NCBI GenBank assembly: GCA_023910675.1
Contig: JAAVWC010000008.1
Coordinates: 1-64,000 of the forward strand
Reading direction: 5' to 3'
Source of the DNA: Gemmatimonas sp.
GTDB taxonomy: Bacteria; Gemmatimonadota; Gemmatimonadetes; Gemmatimonadales; Gemmatimonadaceae
Length of the DNA stretch: 64,000 bases
A program made the position numbers and the translations under genes. The notes beneath the pieces are model-generated. The model was not told the DNA's origin. It saw only the letters and a list, made by a program, of their open reading frames with translations, and searched no databases. The stretch's first letter is position 1. Every line of letters begins with the position of its first letter. Below are positions 16,489-23,941 of this stretch, piece by piece.

Positions 16489-18561
16489 TTACGCCCCCGT
16501 CAACTGCGTGCGCACGAACGGCGTTTCGCTGCTCACCGCCGCCTTGCTGCCGTTGATCACCGACAGCCATTCCTTGATCGATGCGCTCAGAATGATCACA
16601 ACCGATACCAGGAAGAACGCAGCCACGCCGGCGTCGAGCCGATCGTTGAAGATCATGCGCTGCGCCGCTGCCACCGACTTGATGTTGGCGGGCAACGCAT
16701 TCGTCGCAATCTGCGACTGGATGAGTGCCGCGTGGCTCAAGAAACCCAGCTTGGGATCAGCGGAGAAAATCTTGGTGAGCCCCGCGGTCATCGTGACGAT
16801 CACCAGCCACGACATGGGCAGCAGCGTGACGAACGCGTACTTCTTCTTGCCCATCTTGATGATCACCGTCGTGCCCACGCACAGCGCCACCGTGGCGAGC
16901 AGCTGATTGGAAATGCCGAACAGCGGCCACAGCGAGTTGATGCCGCCCAGGGGGTCGGTCACGCCCTGGTACAGGAAGTAGCCCCACATGCAGACGAAGA
17001 GCGCACTCGCAAAAATGCCCGCGGGATAGCTCGATACCTTGCCCAGCGGCTTCCAGATGTTGCCGAGCATGTCCTGCAGCATGAAGCGACCCACGCGCGT
17101 GCCGGCATCGAGCGTCGTGAGAATGAACAACGCTTCGAACATGATGGCGAAGTGATACCAGAGCGCCATCGTGGCCGCGCCGCCCAGCGCCTGCGAGAAC
17201 AGGTGCGCCATGCCCACCGCGAGACTGGGGGCACCGCCGGTGCGCGACAACAGCGAGCTCTCACCCACCTGCTGCGCCAGCAGTTCCAGTTCGGCAGCCG
17301 TGATGGGCTTGAAGAGCGCCCAGCTGTTGATCGCATCAGCCGCCGCCGTCGCGGTCGTGCCAATCACACCGGCCGGCGAATTGATGGCGAAATACACGCC
17401 CGGCGTGAGCACACACGCCGCGATGAGCGCCATGATGGCGACCAGCGACTCGGTGAGCATCGAGCCGTACCCGATGAGCCGCGCATCAGACTCGCGCTTG
17501 AGGATCTTGGGGGTCGTGCCCGACGAGATGAGCGCGTGGAAGCCCGAGATCGCACCACAGGCAATCGTGACGAAGACGAACGGGAACAGCTTGCCCGCGA
17601 ACACCGGTCCCGTGCCGTCGACGAACTTGGTCACCGCCGGCATTTCGAGCGGCGGCAGCACCCACAGAATGCCGAACGCCAGCGCCACCACGACGCCCAC
17701 CTTCACGAACGCCGACAGATAGTCACGCGGCGCCAGCAGCAGCCACACCGGCAACACCGAGGCGGCAAAGCCATACGCCATGATGAGCAGCGACAGCGTG
17801 GTGCCGTCGAGCGTGAACACCGGGGCCCACGTCGCGGACTCCGATACCCACTTGCCGGCGAACAGCGCCACGCCCAGCAATACGAGTCCGATGGCCGTGC
17901 TCTCGAGCACCGCACCCGGGCGGAGGTAGCGCATGTAGAGTCCCATCAGCAGCGCGATGGGAATGGTGAGCCCGATGGTGACCGTACCCCAGGGGCTGTC
18001 GCGCAACGCGTTCACGACGACGAGTGCCAGCACCGAGATGAGGATGATCATGATCCCCAGCACGGCGACGAGCGCGGTCGTACCAGCCACGGTGCCGATT
18101 TCTTCCTTGGCCATCTGCCCGAGCGATTTACCGTCGCGTCGGACCGAGGCGCAGAGAATCACGAAGTCCTGAACCGCCCCACCCAGCACCACACCCACCA
18201 GAATCCAGATGGCGCCAGGGAGGAAGCCGAACTGGGCGGCGAGGGTGGGCCCAACCAGGGGGCCCGGGCCGGCAATTGCGGCGAAGTGGTGACCGAACAC
18301 CACCCACTTGTTGGTGGGGACGAAATCGCGGCCGTCATCAAGCCGCTCGGCGGGGGTGGCCCGCTCGGGATCGAGCTTGAAGATATCGTGCGAGATGATG
18401 CGGCTATAGAAGCGGTAGCCGATCAGGTAGGTGCAGATCGCGGCCGTCAGGAGCCACGCGGCGCTGATCTGCTCGCCGCGGTTGATGGCCACGAAGGCCA
18501 TGGCACCCGCGCCGACGGCGGCCACAGCCAGCCAGGGGAGGAGTTTCAGCAGTCGAGACAC
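16489..18561 (-). CDS. cstA: Carbon starvation protein CstA (peptide/pyruvate transporter)
   Basis: A 690-residue polytopic membrane protein with about 16-18 hydrophobic segments. Family hallmarks are present: a large N-terminal CstA domain with [40 protein letters not shown] and, further on, [19 protein letters not shown], then the C-terminal DUF4161-like region. Length agrees with E. coli CstA (701). Family members take up pyruvate and have been linked to peptide use under carbon limitation. The operon order cstA-ybdD-S9 peptidase supports peptide-derived carbon scavenging. The 147-base gap to the divergent dehydrogenase gene must hold its promoter; no operator is evident. Confidence 0.95.
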   Translation of the reverse strand: MSRLLKLLPWLAVAAVGAGAMAFVAINRGEQISAAWLLTAAICTYLIGYRFYSRIISHDIFKLDPERATPAERLDDGRDFVPTNKWVVFGHHFAAIAGPGPLVGPTLAAQFGFLPGAIWILVGVVLGGAVQDFVILCASVRRDGKSLGQMAKEEIGTVAGTTALVAVLGIMIILISVLALVVVNALRDSPWGTVTIGLTIPIALLMGLYMRYLRPGAVLESTAIGLVLLGVALFAGKWVSESATWAPVFTLDGTTLSLLIMAYGFAASVLPVWLLLAPRDYLSAFVKVGVVVALAFGILWVLPPLEMPAVTKFVDGTGPVFAGKLFPFVFVTIACGAISGFHALISSGTTPKILKRESDARLIGYGSMLTESLVAIMALIAACVLTPGVYFAINSPAGVIGTTATAAADAINSWALFKPITAAELELLAQQVGESSLLSRTGGAPSLAVGMAHLFSQALGGAATMALWYHFAIMFEALFILTTLDAGTRVGRFMLQDMLGNIWKPLGKVSSYPAGIFASALFVCMWGYFLYQGVTDPLGGINSLWPLFGISNQLLATVALCVGTTVIIKMGKKKYAFVTLLPMSWLVIVTMTAGLTKIFSADPKLGFLSHAALIQSQIATNALPANIKSVAAAQRMIFNDRLDAGVAAFFLVSVVIILSASIKEWLSVINGSKAAVSSETPFVRTQLTGA

Positions 18562-18708
18562 GCGGAGGGGAGAAAGGTGGGGACCACCGTGCCCATATGC
18601 GCTCCCGGGACGTGGCTTGTCAATGAACGCGCACCCCCTGATAGGCGTTGTCGGGACCGGAATGCCCTCGCCGATGCCCGAGCGCCGGTTCGGTGACTAT
18701 GCTTCGAG

Positions 18709-19722
18709 ATGGCCACTCCCGTGACTCTCATTCCCGGCGACGGCATCGGCCCGTCGATTGCCGAAGCCACTGTCCGCATCCTCGATGCTGCCGGCTGCGA
18801 TATTGCCTGGGACCGACAGGTCGCAGGGATGGCCGGTGTGGCGCGCTGGAACGATCCCATCCCCGACGCCACCCTCGACTCCATCAAGCGGACCCGGGTC
18901 GCCCTCAAGGGGCCCCTCGAGACGCCGGTGGGCGACGGCTTCCGCTCCATCAACGTCGCCCTCCGCAAGACGTTCGACCTGTACGCGAACGTGCGCCCCG
19001 CCCGCACCATCGTGCCCGGCCGTTTCGAGAACATCGATATCACGCTGGTGCGCGAAAACACCGAAGGGTTGTACATCGGCGTGGAGCACTACATCCGCAT
19101 TGGCGACGACCCGCGCGCCGCGGCCGAGTCGGTGGCGGTCATTACGCGCCAGGGGAGCGAGCGTATCGTCCGCTATGCCTTCGAGTATGCACTCGCCAAT
19201 GGCCGCAAGAAGGTCACGCTCGTGCACAAGGCCAATATCCTCAAGTTCTCGCAGGGACTCTTCCTCGATGTCGGGCGCATGGTCGCACGCGAGTACGAAG
19301 GGCGCGTCCAGTTCGAAGAGCGCATCATCGACGCGATGGCCATGCACCTCGTCATGCGCCCCGAGCAGTTCGACGTGGTCGTCACCACGAATCTCTTCGG
19401 CGACATTCTGTCCGACGAAATCTCTGGACTCGTGGGCGGGCTGGGCTTGGCACCGGGCGCCAACATCGGCAAGGACACGGCCATCTTCGAAGCGGTGCAC
19501 GGCACTGCGCCCGATATCGCCGGCAAGAATGTCGCGAACCCCGGCGCCCTCGTGCTGGCCGCCTGCATGATGCTCGAACATATCGGCGACGGGTCGAACG
19601 CTGCGCGCATCCGGAACGCCTTCGAGACCACCATCCGCGAGGGCAAGGTCCTCACGCGAGATCTTGGCGGCGAAGCCGGCACCGATGCCTTCACCGACGC
19701 CGTGATTGCCAAGCTGGGCTGA
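18709..19722 (+). CDS. NAD-dependent isocitrate/isopropylmalate dehydrogenase family enzyme
   Basis: A 337-residue beta-decarboxylating dehydrogenase. The N-terminus TLIPGDGIGPSIAEATVRIL, the substrate-binding arginine block SINVALRKTFDLYANVRPAR, VRENTEGLYIGVE and the metal site DAMAMHLVMRP are all present, as is GTAPDIAGKNVANP near the C-terminus. 'SxNxxLRK' with 'ENTEGLY' fits NAD-dependent isocitrate dehydrogenase of the short (LeuB-like) type better than LeuB. The likely reaction is isocitrate plus NAD to 2-oxoglutarate plus CO2 in the TCA cycle. Homoisocitrate or isopropylmalate activity is an alternative. The metallophosphoesterase gene follows within 5 bases. Confidence 0.85.
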   Translation: MATPVTLIPGDGIGPSIAEATVRILDAAGCDIAWDRQVAGMAGVARWNDPIPDATLDSIKRTRVALKGPLETPVGDGFRSINVALRKTFDLYANVRPARTIVPGRFENIDITLVRENTEGLYIGVEHYIRIGDDPRAAAESVAVITRQGSERIVRYAFEYALANGRKKVTLVHKANILKFSQGLFLDVGRMVAREYEGRVQFEERIIDAMAMHLVMRPEQFDVVVTTNLFGDILSDEISGLVGGLGLAPGANIGKDTAIFEAVHGTAPDIAGKNVANPGALVLAACMMLEHIGDGSNAARIRNAFETTIREGKVLTRDLGGEAGTDAFTDAVIAKLG

Positions 19723-19726
19723 CCCG

Positions 19727-20572
19727 GTGCGGGTGCTGCACCTCTCGGACATCCACTGCGGCCACCCCTTCGTGCAGGCGCACGTGGACGGGGCGCTCGC
19801 GTTGGCTCGGCAGTCCGCGTGGAACGCCATCGTCATCTCCGGCGATTTTTCGCAGCGCGCACGCCTTCATGAGTTCGAGGTGGCGCGTGAGCTGCTCGCG
19901 CAATTCCGCGAGTGTGCGCCGATCATCACGGTGCCGGGAAATCACGACACGGCATGGTGGCATGCGCCCTTCGGATTCGGCGATCTGTCACGGCTGCACG
20001 AGCGCTATCGCGCCTTTATTCACAGTGACACCGCACCAACCGTGCAGGTGCCGGGCCTGACCATGGTGGGGCTCAACTCGTCGTGGGGTACGTTTCCCGA
20101 GGCGCTGACGTGGTATCCGCGCGACTGGCGCGTGAAAGGCGGACTGACCGAGGCCCAACTGCGTGATGCCGCTGTACAGCTGTCACAGGCCCCAGCTGGT
20201 GATCTTCGTTTGCTGGTGGTGCATCACAACGTCGTGCGCGGCCGGCTCTCCAAGCGCTGGGGGCTCAAGCAGCCCTACCGCGTCCTCGATGCGCTCGCGG
20301 CCATGCCCGTCGATGTCGTCTGCGCGGGACACGATCACGAAGAGCGTGCCGAGGTCGTCGAGCGTCATGGCGGCCGTTTTCTGGTAAGCGCCGCGAACAC
20401 GCTGTCGAGTCGTATGCGCGGACACCGGCCGAGCGCGCTCAACGTCATCGAAGCCACGCCCACCGAGATCACCGTGCGGGCGTGGACCTTCGACGAGACG
20501 ACCGGGCAGTTCAACGCGGGACCGACAATGTCGTCCCTGTCGCGCTCGGGAGCACTCCCCGCTCCCCGCTGA
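19727..20572 (+). CDS. Calcineurin-like metallophosphoesterase
   Basis: About 281 residues from the GTG at 19727, 4 bases after the preceding stop; an ATG at 19706 would overlap the dehydrogenase. All dimetal motifs are seen in order: HLSDIHCG (D-x-H), VISGDFSQR (GD), TVPGNHD (GNHD), LVVHHNVV (H) and CAGHDHEE (GHxH). This is the CpdA/Icc-like class, which hydrolyses phosphodiesters such as cAMP or other nucleotides; the physiological substrate is unknown. The 3' end overlaps about 60 bases of a convergent kinase remnant. Confidence 0.85.
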   Translation: MRVLHLSDIHCGHPFVQAHVDGALALARQSAWNAIVISGDFSQRARLHEFEVARELLAQFRECAPIITVPGNHDTAWWHAPFGFGDLSRLHERYRAFIHSDTAPTVQVPGLTMVGLNSSWGTFPEALTWYPRDWRVKGGLTEAQLRDAAVQLSQAPAGDLRLLVVHHNVVRGRLSKRWGLKQPYRVLDALAAMPVDVVCAGHDHEERAEVVERHGGRFLVSAANTLSSRMRGHRPSALNVIEATPTEITVRAWTFDETTGQFNAGPTMSSLSRSGALPAPR

Positions 20573-21108
20573 AGAGGCGCTGCTGGGTGAGTTGCTGCTC
20601 GACCGACTTGAGCAGCCCGCCAAGCTCCTCGTAGGTCTCGCGCAACTCACCGCGGAAGAGCCACCGGTACCAGATGATGACCGCGGCCGAGCCCAGCACC
20701 GCCGCGCCGGCGGCGGCAATGAGGGGCGCGGCGCTCAGCACCGGGACCTTGAGCATGCTGCCGAGTTTGACCGCCGTGCTGACGCCGGCAATGAAGCTCA
20801 CCGCGGCCATGATCCTGAGGTCGAGCATCACGTTCCGCGAGGTAGCGCATCGAAAACCACACCACACCATCGGTTTCGTCGGTGCGGTACACGTCGATGA
20901 TGTGCGGATGCTCGAGCCTCGCGCTGGTGCGTGCTTCACGGAGAAAACGCTCGCGCTCCTCCGGTCCCGACTGGTCGGCGTGCAGCACCTTGAGCGCAAC
21001 CAGACGGTCGAGAAAGCTGTCGCCCATGCCACCGGCGCCCAACGGCCGAACGGTATCGAAACTGGCGGCCAGACCGGCCGGCAGCGAAACAGGTGAGGGC
21101 GGCGTCAT
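20511..21108 (-). pseudogene. Serine/threonine protein kinase remnant (catalytic core deleted)
   Basis: On the minus strand one frame gives the start of a bacterial Hanks-type kinase: MTPPSPVSLPAGLAASFDTV, LGAGGMG (glycine loop), LVALKVL (ATP-binding Lys), FLREARTSARLEHPHIIDVY (helix C) and VVWFSMRYLAERD. A second frame then encodes a C-terminal tail with two hydrophobic segments (about 20660-20850) and the end RGELRETYEELGGLLKSVEQ. The catalytic HRD and DFG motifs and the activation loop are missing, and there is a gap of about 8 residues between the glycine loop and VALK. An internal deletion with frame change has destroyed the kinase. It was probably once a membrane-anchored kinase. Confidence 0.75.
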
Positions 21109-21163
21109 GCCCGAGAACTCATTCGCACGGGCAGCGCTTGCAAAGGCAAAGATTTCATAATAG

Positions 21164-21175
21164 CTTAGCACTAAG
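21164..21175. promoter_or_regulatory. Candidate operator palindrome before the dioxygenase gene
   Basis: CTTAG-CA-CTAAG is a perfect 5-2-5 inverted repeat within an A/T-rich stretch, 32 bases upstream of the dioxygenase start. A second small inverted repeat (CCTGC/GCAGG, 21186-21197) lies next to an AGGAG ribosome binding site 8 bases before the ATG. Homologous mhq operons in Bacillus are controlled by the MarR-type repressor MhqR. No MarR gene is in this window, so the assignment is speculative. Confidence 0.3.
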
Positions 21176-21207
21176 AGATAAGCCGCCTGCGGGCAGGAGC
21201 GCGTTCC

Positions 21208-22368
21208 ATGAACACCAGCAATGCGGCCATTCTCGGCCTGCACCACGTCACCCTCGTGGCGAGCAATGCACAGCGCACCGTCGATTTCTATTCACGCCTC
21301 CTCGGGCTTCGCCTCGTCAAGACGACCGTCAATTTCGACGACCCCGGCAGTTACCACCTGTACTTCGCCAACGAGACCGGGGGCGCGGGCACCGTCGTCA
21401 CCTTTTTCGAATGGCCCAACGCCCCGCGTGGCCGGACTGGCATTGGTGGGACGCACCATTTTGCACTGCGGGTGGCCGACCGCGACGCGCTTCTGCGTTG
21501 GAAGCGGCGGCTGACCGATCTCGGGCTGCGCGTCATCGGCCCGTACGACCGGCACTACTTCACGAGCGTCTACGTGCGCGATCCCGACGGACAGATCGTC
21601 GAGATCGCGACGGATGGACCGGGGCTCTGGTGGGACGAGCAGGCGGGCATCATCTCGCAACACACCGCGCCCACCGACAAGGTGCGCGGCGGGCGCGACG
21701 AGGCGGCACTGGCCGCGTTCACCTGGCCCGAGCCCGTGCCAACGATCGACGCCGCCATGGCGCTCACGCGTGGCATGCACCACATCACCGCCATGACGGC
21801 GAACATCGAGCGCAGCCACGCGTTTCTCGGTGAGACGCTGGGCATGTCACGCGTGAAGATGACGGAAAACTTCGACGACCCCGGCAGGCGCCACTGGTAT
21901 TGGGGAACGGCCGATGCCCGTCCGGGCTCGCTGATCACGTACCTCGAGCGCCCGGCCACCGAGCGGCGGTCGCACATGGGCGTGGGGCAGGGGCACCACT
22001 ACGCGTTGGCCGTCGCCGACGAAGACACGCAGCTCCTGTTTCGTGAACGTCTGCTCGAGGCCGGACAGCAGGTGTCGCCGGTGATGGATCGCGTGTACTT
22101 CAAGAGCATCTACACCAAGGACCCCGACGGACATATCGTGGAGCTGGCGACCATGGGCCCCGGATTTCTGGTCGACGAGCCTGTGGCGAGCACCGGTAGC
22201 GCGTTGCGACTGCCACCGTGGCTCGAAGCGCATCGCGATGAGATCGGTGCGCGTCTGCGGGATATCGACCGCCCTTCGTGGCCCTACGATGGCAGCGAGG
22301 GTGAAGTGGGCATGCGCGGCCATCCCGGTCGCCGCCTCGATGTTTCAGAGCAGGTGGAGAGCGTCTGA
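21208..22368 (+). CDS. Ring-cleaving dioxygenase, VOC superfamily (MhqO-like)
   Basis: A 386-residue cytoplasmic non-haem metal enzyme with two vicinal-oxygen-chelate repeats. Each half starts alike: LGLHHVTLVASNAQRTVDFY (N half, about 9-28) and GMHHITAMTANIERSHAFLG (C half, about 188-207). Metal-ligand residues recur as GGTHHFALRV, DPDGQIVEIA, GQGHHYALAV and DPDGHIVELA. Length and layout match MhqO/MhqA-type hydroquinone or quinone dioxygenases. Its stop overlaps the ATG of an MhqD-like hydrolase, the same pairing as in Bacillus mhq operons, so detoxification or catabolism of hydroquinones and quinones is likely. The real substrate is untested. Confidence 0.85.
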   Translation: MNTSNAAILGLHHVTLVASNAQRTVDFYSRLLGLRLVKTTVNFDDPGSYHLYFANETGGAGTVVTFFEWPNAPRGRTGIGGTHHFALRVADRDALLRWKRRLTDLGLRVIGPYDRHYFTSVYVRDPDGQIVEIATDGPGLWWDEQAGIISQHTAPTDKVRGGRDEAALAAFTWPEPVPTIDAAMALTRGMHHITAMTANIERSHAFLGETLGMSRVKMTENFDDPGRRHWYWGTADARPGSLITYLERPATERRSHMGVGQGHHYALAVADEDTQLLFRERLLEAGQQVSPVMDRVYFKSIYTKDPDGHIVELATMGPGFLVDEPVASTGSALRLPPWLEAHRDEIGARLRDIDRPSWPYDGSEGEVGMRGHPGRRLDVSEQVESV

Positions 22369-23063
22369 TGCAACAGGAAAGCACTGTCCGTCGACCCCAT
22401 GAGGGCCGAGCGCCCGTGGTGGCCGGCACGGACATCTCCGCGGCCTCATACGGGCTGGTGCTCGTGCACGGCCGTGGTGGTACGGCGGACGGTATGCTCC
22501 CGATCGCGCGCGCCGCGAAAGCCACGGGAGCCGCGCTTATCGCCCCCGTGGCCGAAGGCAACAGCTGGTATCCGTACCGCTTTCTCGCGCCGACGGCAGA
22601 GAACGAGCCATGGTTGTCGAGTGCCCTCGAAAGCATTGCCTCGGCGGTCGCGCTGCTTGCGGCCGGTGAAATCGCCGAAGAACGCATCATTCTCGTGGGG
22701 TTCTCGCAGGGGGCGTGTCTGACGCTGGAGTTCGCCGCGCGGGCAGCAGCGCGCGGCGCGCGCTTCGGCGGCGTCGTCGCCATGGCGGGGGCGCTCGTGG
22801 GGGATCCCGCCGTGCCACGGCACGACACGGGATCACTCAATGGCACGCCGGTCGTCCTCGCCTGTGGCGATGCCGATGCGCATATCCCGGAGGCGCTCGT
22901 ACGTGCATCCGCCGAACACTTCGTGACCTTGGGGGCAACGGTCGATCTGCGCATCTCTCCGGGCGTGGGGCACGACATCACCGGCGATCAGATCGCCGCG
23001 CTCTCGGCACTCGTGGAAGCGTTGCGACCAGTTGCCCGCAGCGGCACGTCGCCCCAGTTTTGA
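22368..23063 (+). CDS. Alpha/beta hydrolase, phospholipase/carboxylesterase type (MhqD-like)
   Basis: A 231-residue serine hydrolase. It shows LVLVHGRGGTADGML (oxyanion loop), VGFSQGACLTLEFA (nucleophile Ser in GFSQG), CGDADAHIPEA (Asp) and SPGVGHDIT (His), the full triad. The start codon overlaps the stop of the dioxygenase gene (TGATG), which implies coupled translation. Family members include MhqD, which accompanies ring-cleaving dioxygenases in quinone stress operons. A role in hydrolysing the ring-cleavage product is inferred. The next gene starts 3 bases downstream on the same strand. Confidence 0.85.
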   Translation: MQQESTVRRPHEGRAPVVAGTDISAASYGLVLVHGRGGTADGMLPIARAAKATGAALIAPVAEGNSWYPYRFLAPTAENEPWLSSALESIASAVALLAAGEIAEERIILVGFSQGACLTLEFAARAAARGARFGGVVAMAGALVGDPAVPRHDTGSLNGTPVVLACGDADAHIPEALVRASAEHFVTLGATVDLRISPGVGHDITGDQIAALSALVEALRPVARSGTSPQF

Positions 23064-23066
23064 GGC

Positions 23067-23852
23067 GTGTCCCTCTTCGACGACCTGCAGCTCGGATTCT
23101 TTGCGGCAGCGCCCACCCCGGCGCCAGCTGCCCCGTCGCCGTCGCCTGATCCGGACGAGCAGCGTTTCGCGCGAGGGCGTTCGGCGCTCCGCGCGCGTAC
23201 CGCGGTGCTCTTCTCGCGGTTGCAGGACATGGGATTGCGCGGGGTGGAGCAGTTGGTGCTCATGCGCACGCGCACCGTCATGGTCTCGCTCATTGGCCGC
23301 ACCTTGCGCGTGAACGAAGGGTACGCCGAGGCGCCGGAGTCGGTGCTGCGCGCGATCGTGGCGTTCGCCATCGCGCGGACCAAGGCCGAGCGGTTAGCCG
23401 CCCGCGAAGTCATTCTGGCGCACGATATCCAGCGCGTACCCATCGCTCGTCGCCAGGAGCCTGCGAAACCGGGTGATGTGGCGATGATCGCGCAGCTCAC
23501 CGAGGCGCACCGGCAGCTCAATGCGCAGTGGTTCGGTGGCTCCTTGTCGGCTATTCCGCTACGCCTTTCCGGCCGCATGGCCACGCGACTTGGGCACTAC
23601 GATCCGGGATCGCGTCACCTTGCACCCGAGATCGTGATGTCGCGCTCGCACATTGCCAAGCACGGATGGCGCGAGGCGATGCACACGTTGCTGCACGAAA
23701 TGGTGCATCAGTGGCAACACGAAACGGGCCGGCCGGTCGATCATGGTCCGGAGTTTCGCAGCAAGGCGCGTGAGGTGGAGATTACTCCTGCCGCCCGCCG
23801 CGATGTCACCCCGCTCGAACGGCGTCGTCAACGCCAGGCCAGCGCGGGATAG
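23067..23852 (+). CDS. SprT-like zinc metalloprotease domain protein
   Basis: A 261-residue protein starting at a GTG three bases after the hydrolase stop. The N-terminus is Pro/Ala-rich and disordered. Residues about 150-245 form a SprT-like domain: TEAHRQLNAQWFGG, then the zinc site LLHEMVHQWQHETG (H210, E211, H214) and a third ligand in VDHGPEFRS. No C-terminal zinc ribbon is apparent. Such proteins are suspected proteases, related to eukaryotic SPRTN and bacterial SprT/WSS1-like families; DNA-protein crosslink repair is possible but unproven. It probably shares the transcript of the mhq-like pair and ends before a strong hairpin. Confidence 0.8.
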   Translation: MSLFDDLQLGFFAAAPTPAPAAPSPSPDPDEQRFARGRSALRARTAVLFSRLQDMGLRGVEQLVLMRTRTVMVSLIGRTLRVNEGYAEAPESVLRAIVAFAIARTKAERLAAREVILAHDIQRVPIARRQEPAKPGDVAMIAQLTEAHRQLNAQWFGGSLSAIPLRLSGRMATRLGHYDPGSRHLAPEIVMSRSHIAKHGWREAMHTLLHEMVHQWQHETGRPVDHGPEFRSKAREVEITPAARRDVTPLERRRQRQASAG

Positions 23853-23886
23853 CCACGAGAGTGCACGGCACTGGCGATTGAGACAG

Positions 23887-23916
23887 CGGGCGCCCGGAGT
23901 GATCTCCGGGCGCCCG
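23887..23916. terminator. Strong hairpin, likely bidirectional terminator
   Basis: A perfect 13-bp GC-rich stem (CGGGCGCCCGGAG at 23887-23899 and its complement at 23904-23916) with a TGAT loop. It sits between the convergent SprT-like gene and the Ig-repeat lipoprotein gene. The T-tract is weak on both sides. Confidence 0.65.
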
Positions 23917-23941
23917 TTGCGTGTCGGACCGCGGCGGGTCA

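Noticed and set aside
16174-18696. An 840-codon open frame on the plus strand
   Set aside because: It runs antisense through cstA, ybdD and the S9 start, is rich in Arg/His/Gly and has no recognisable domain. The minus-strand genes are unambiguous.
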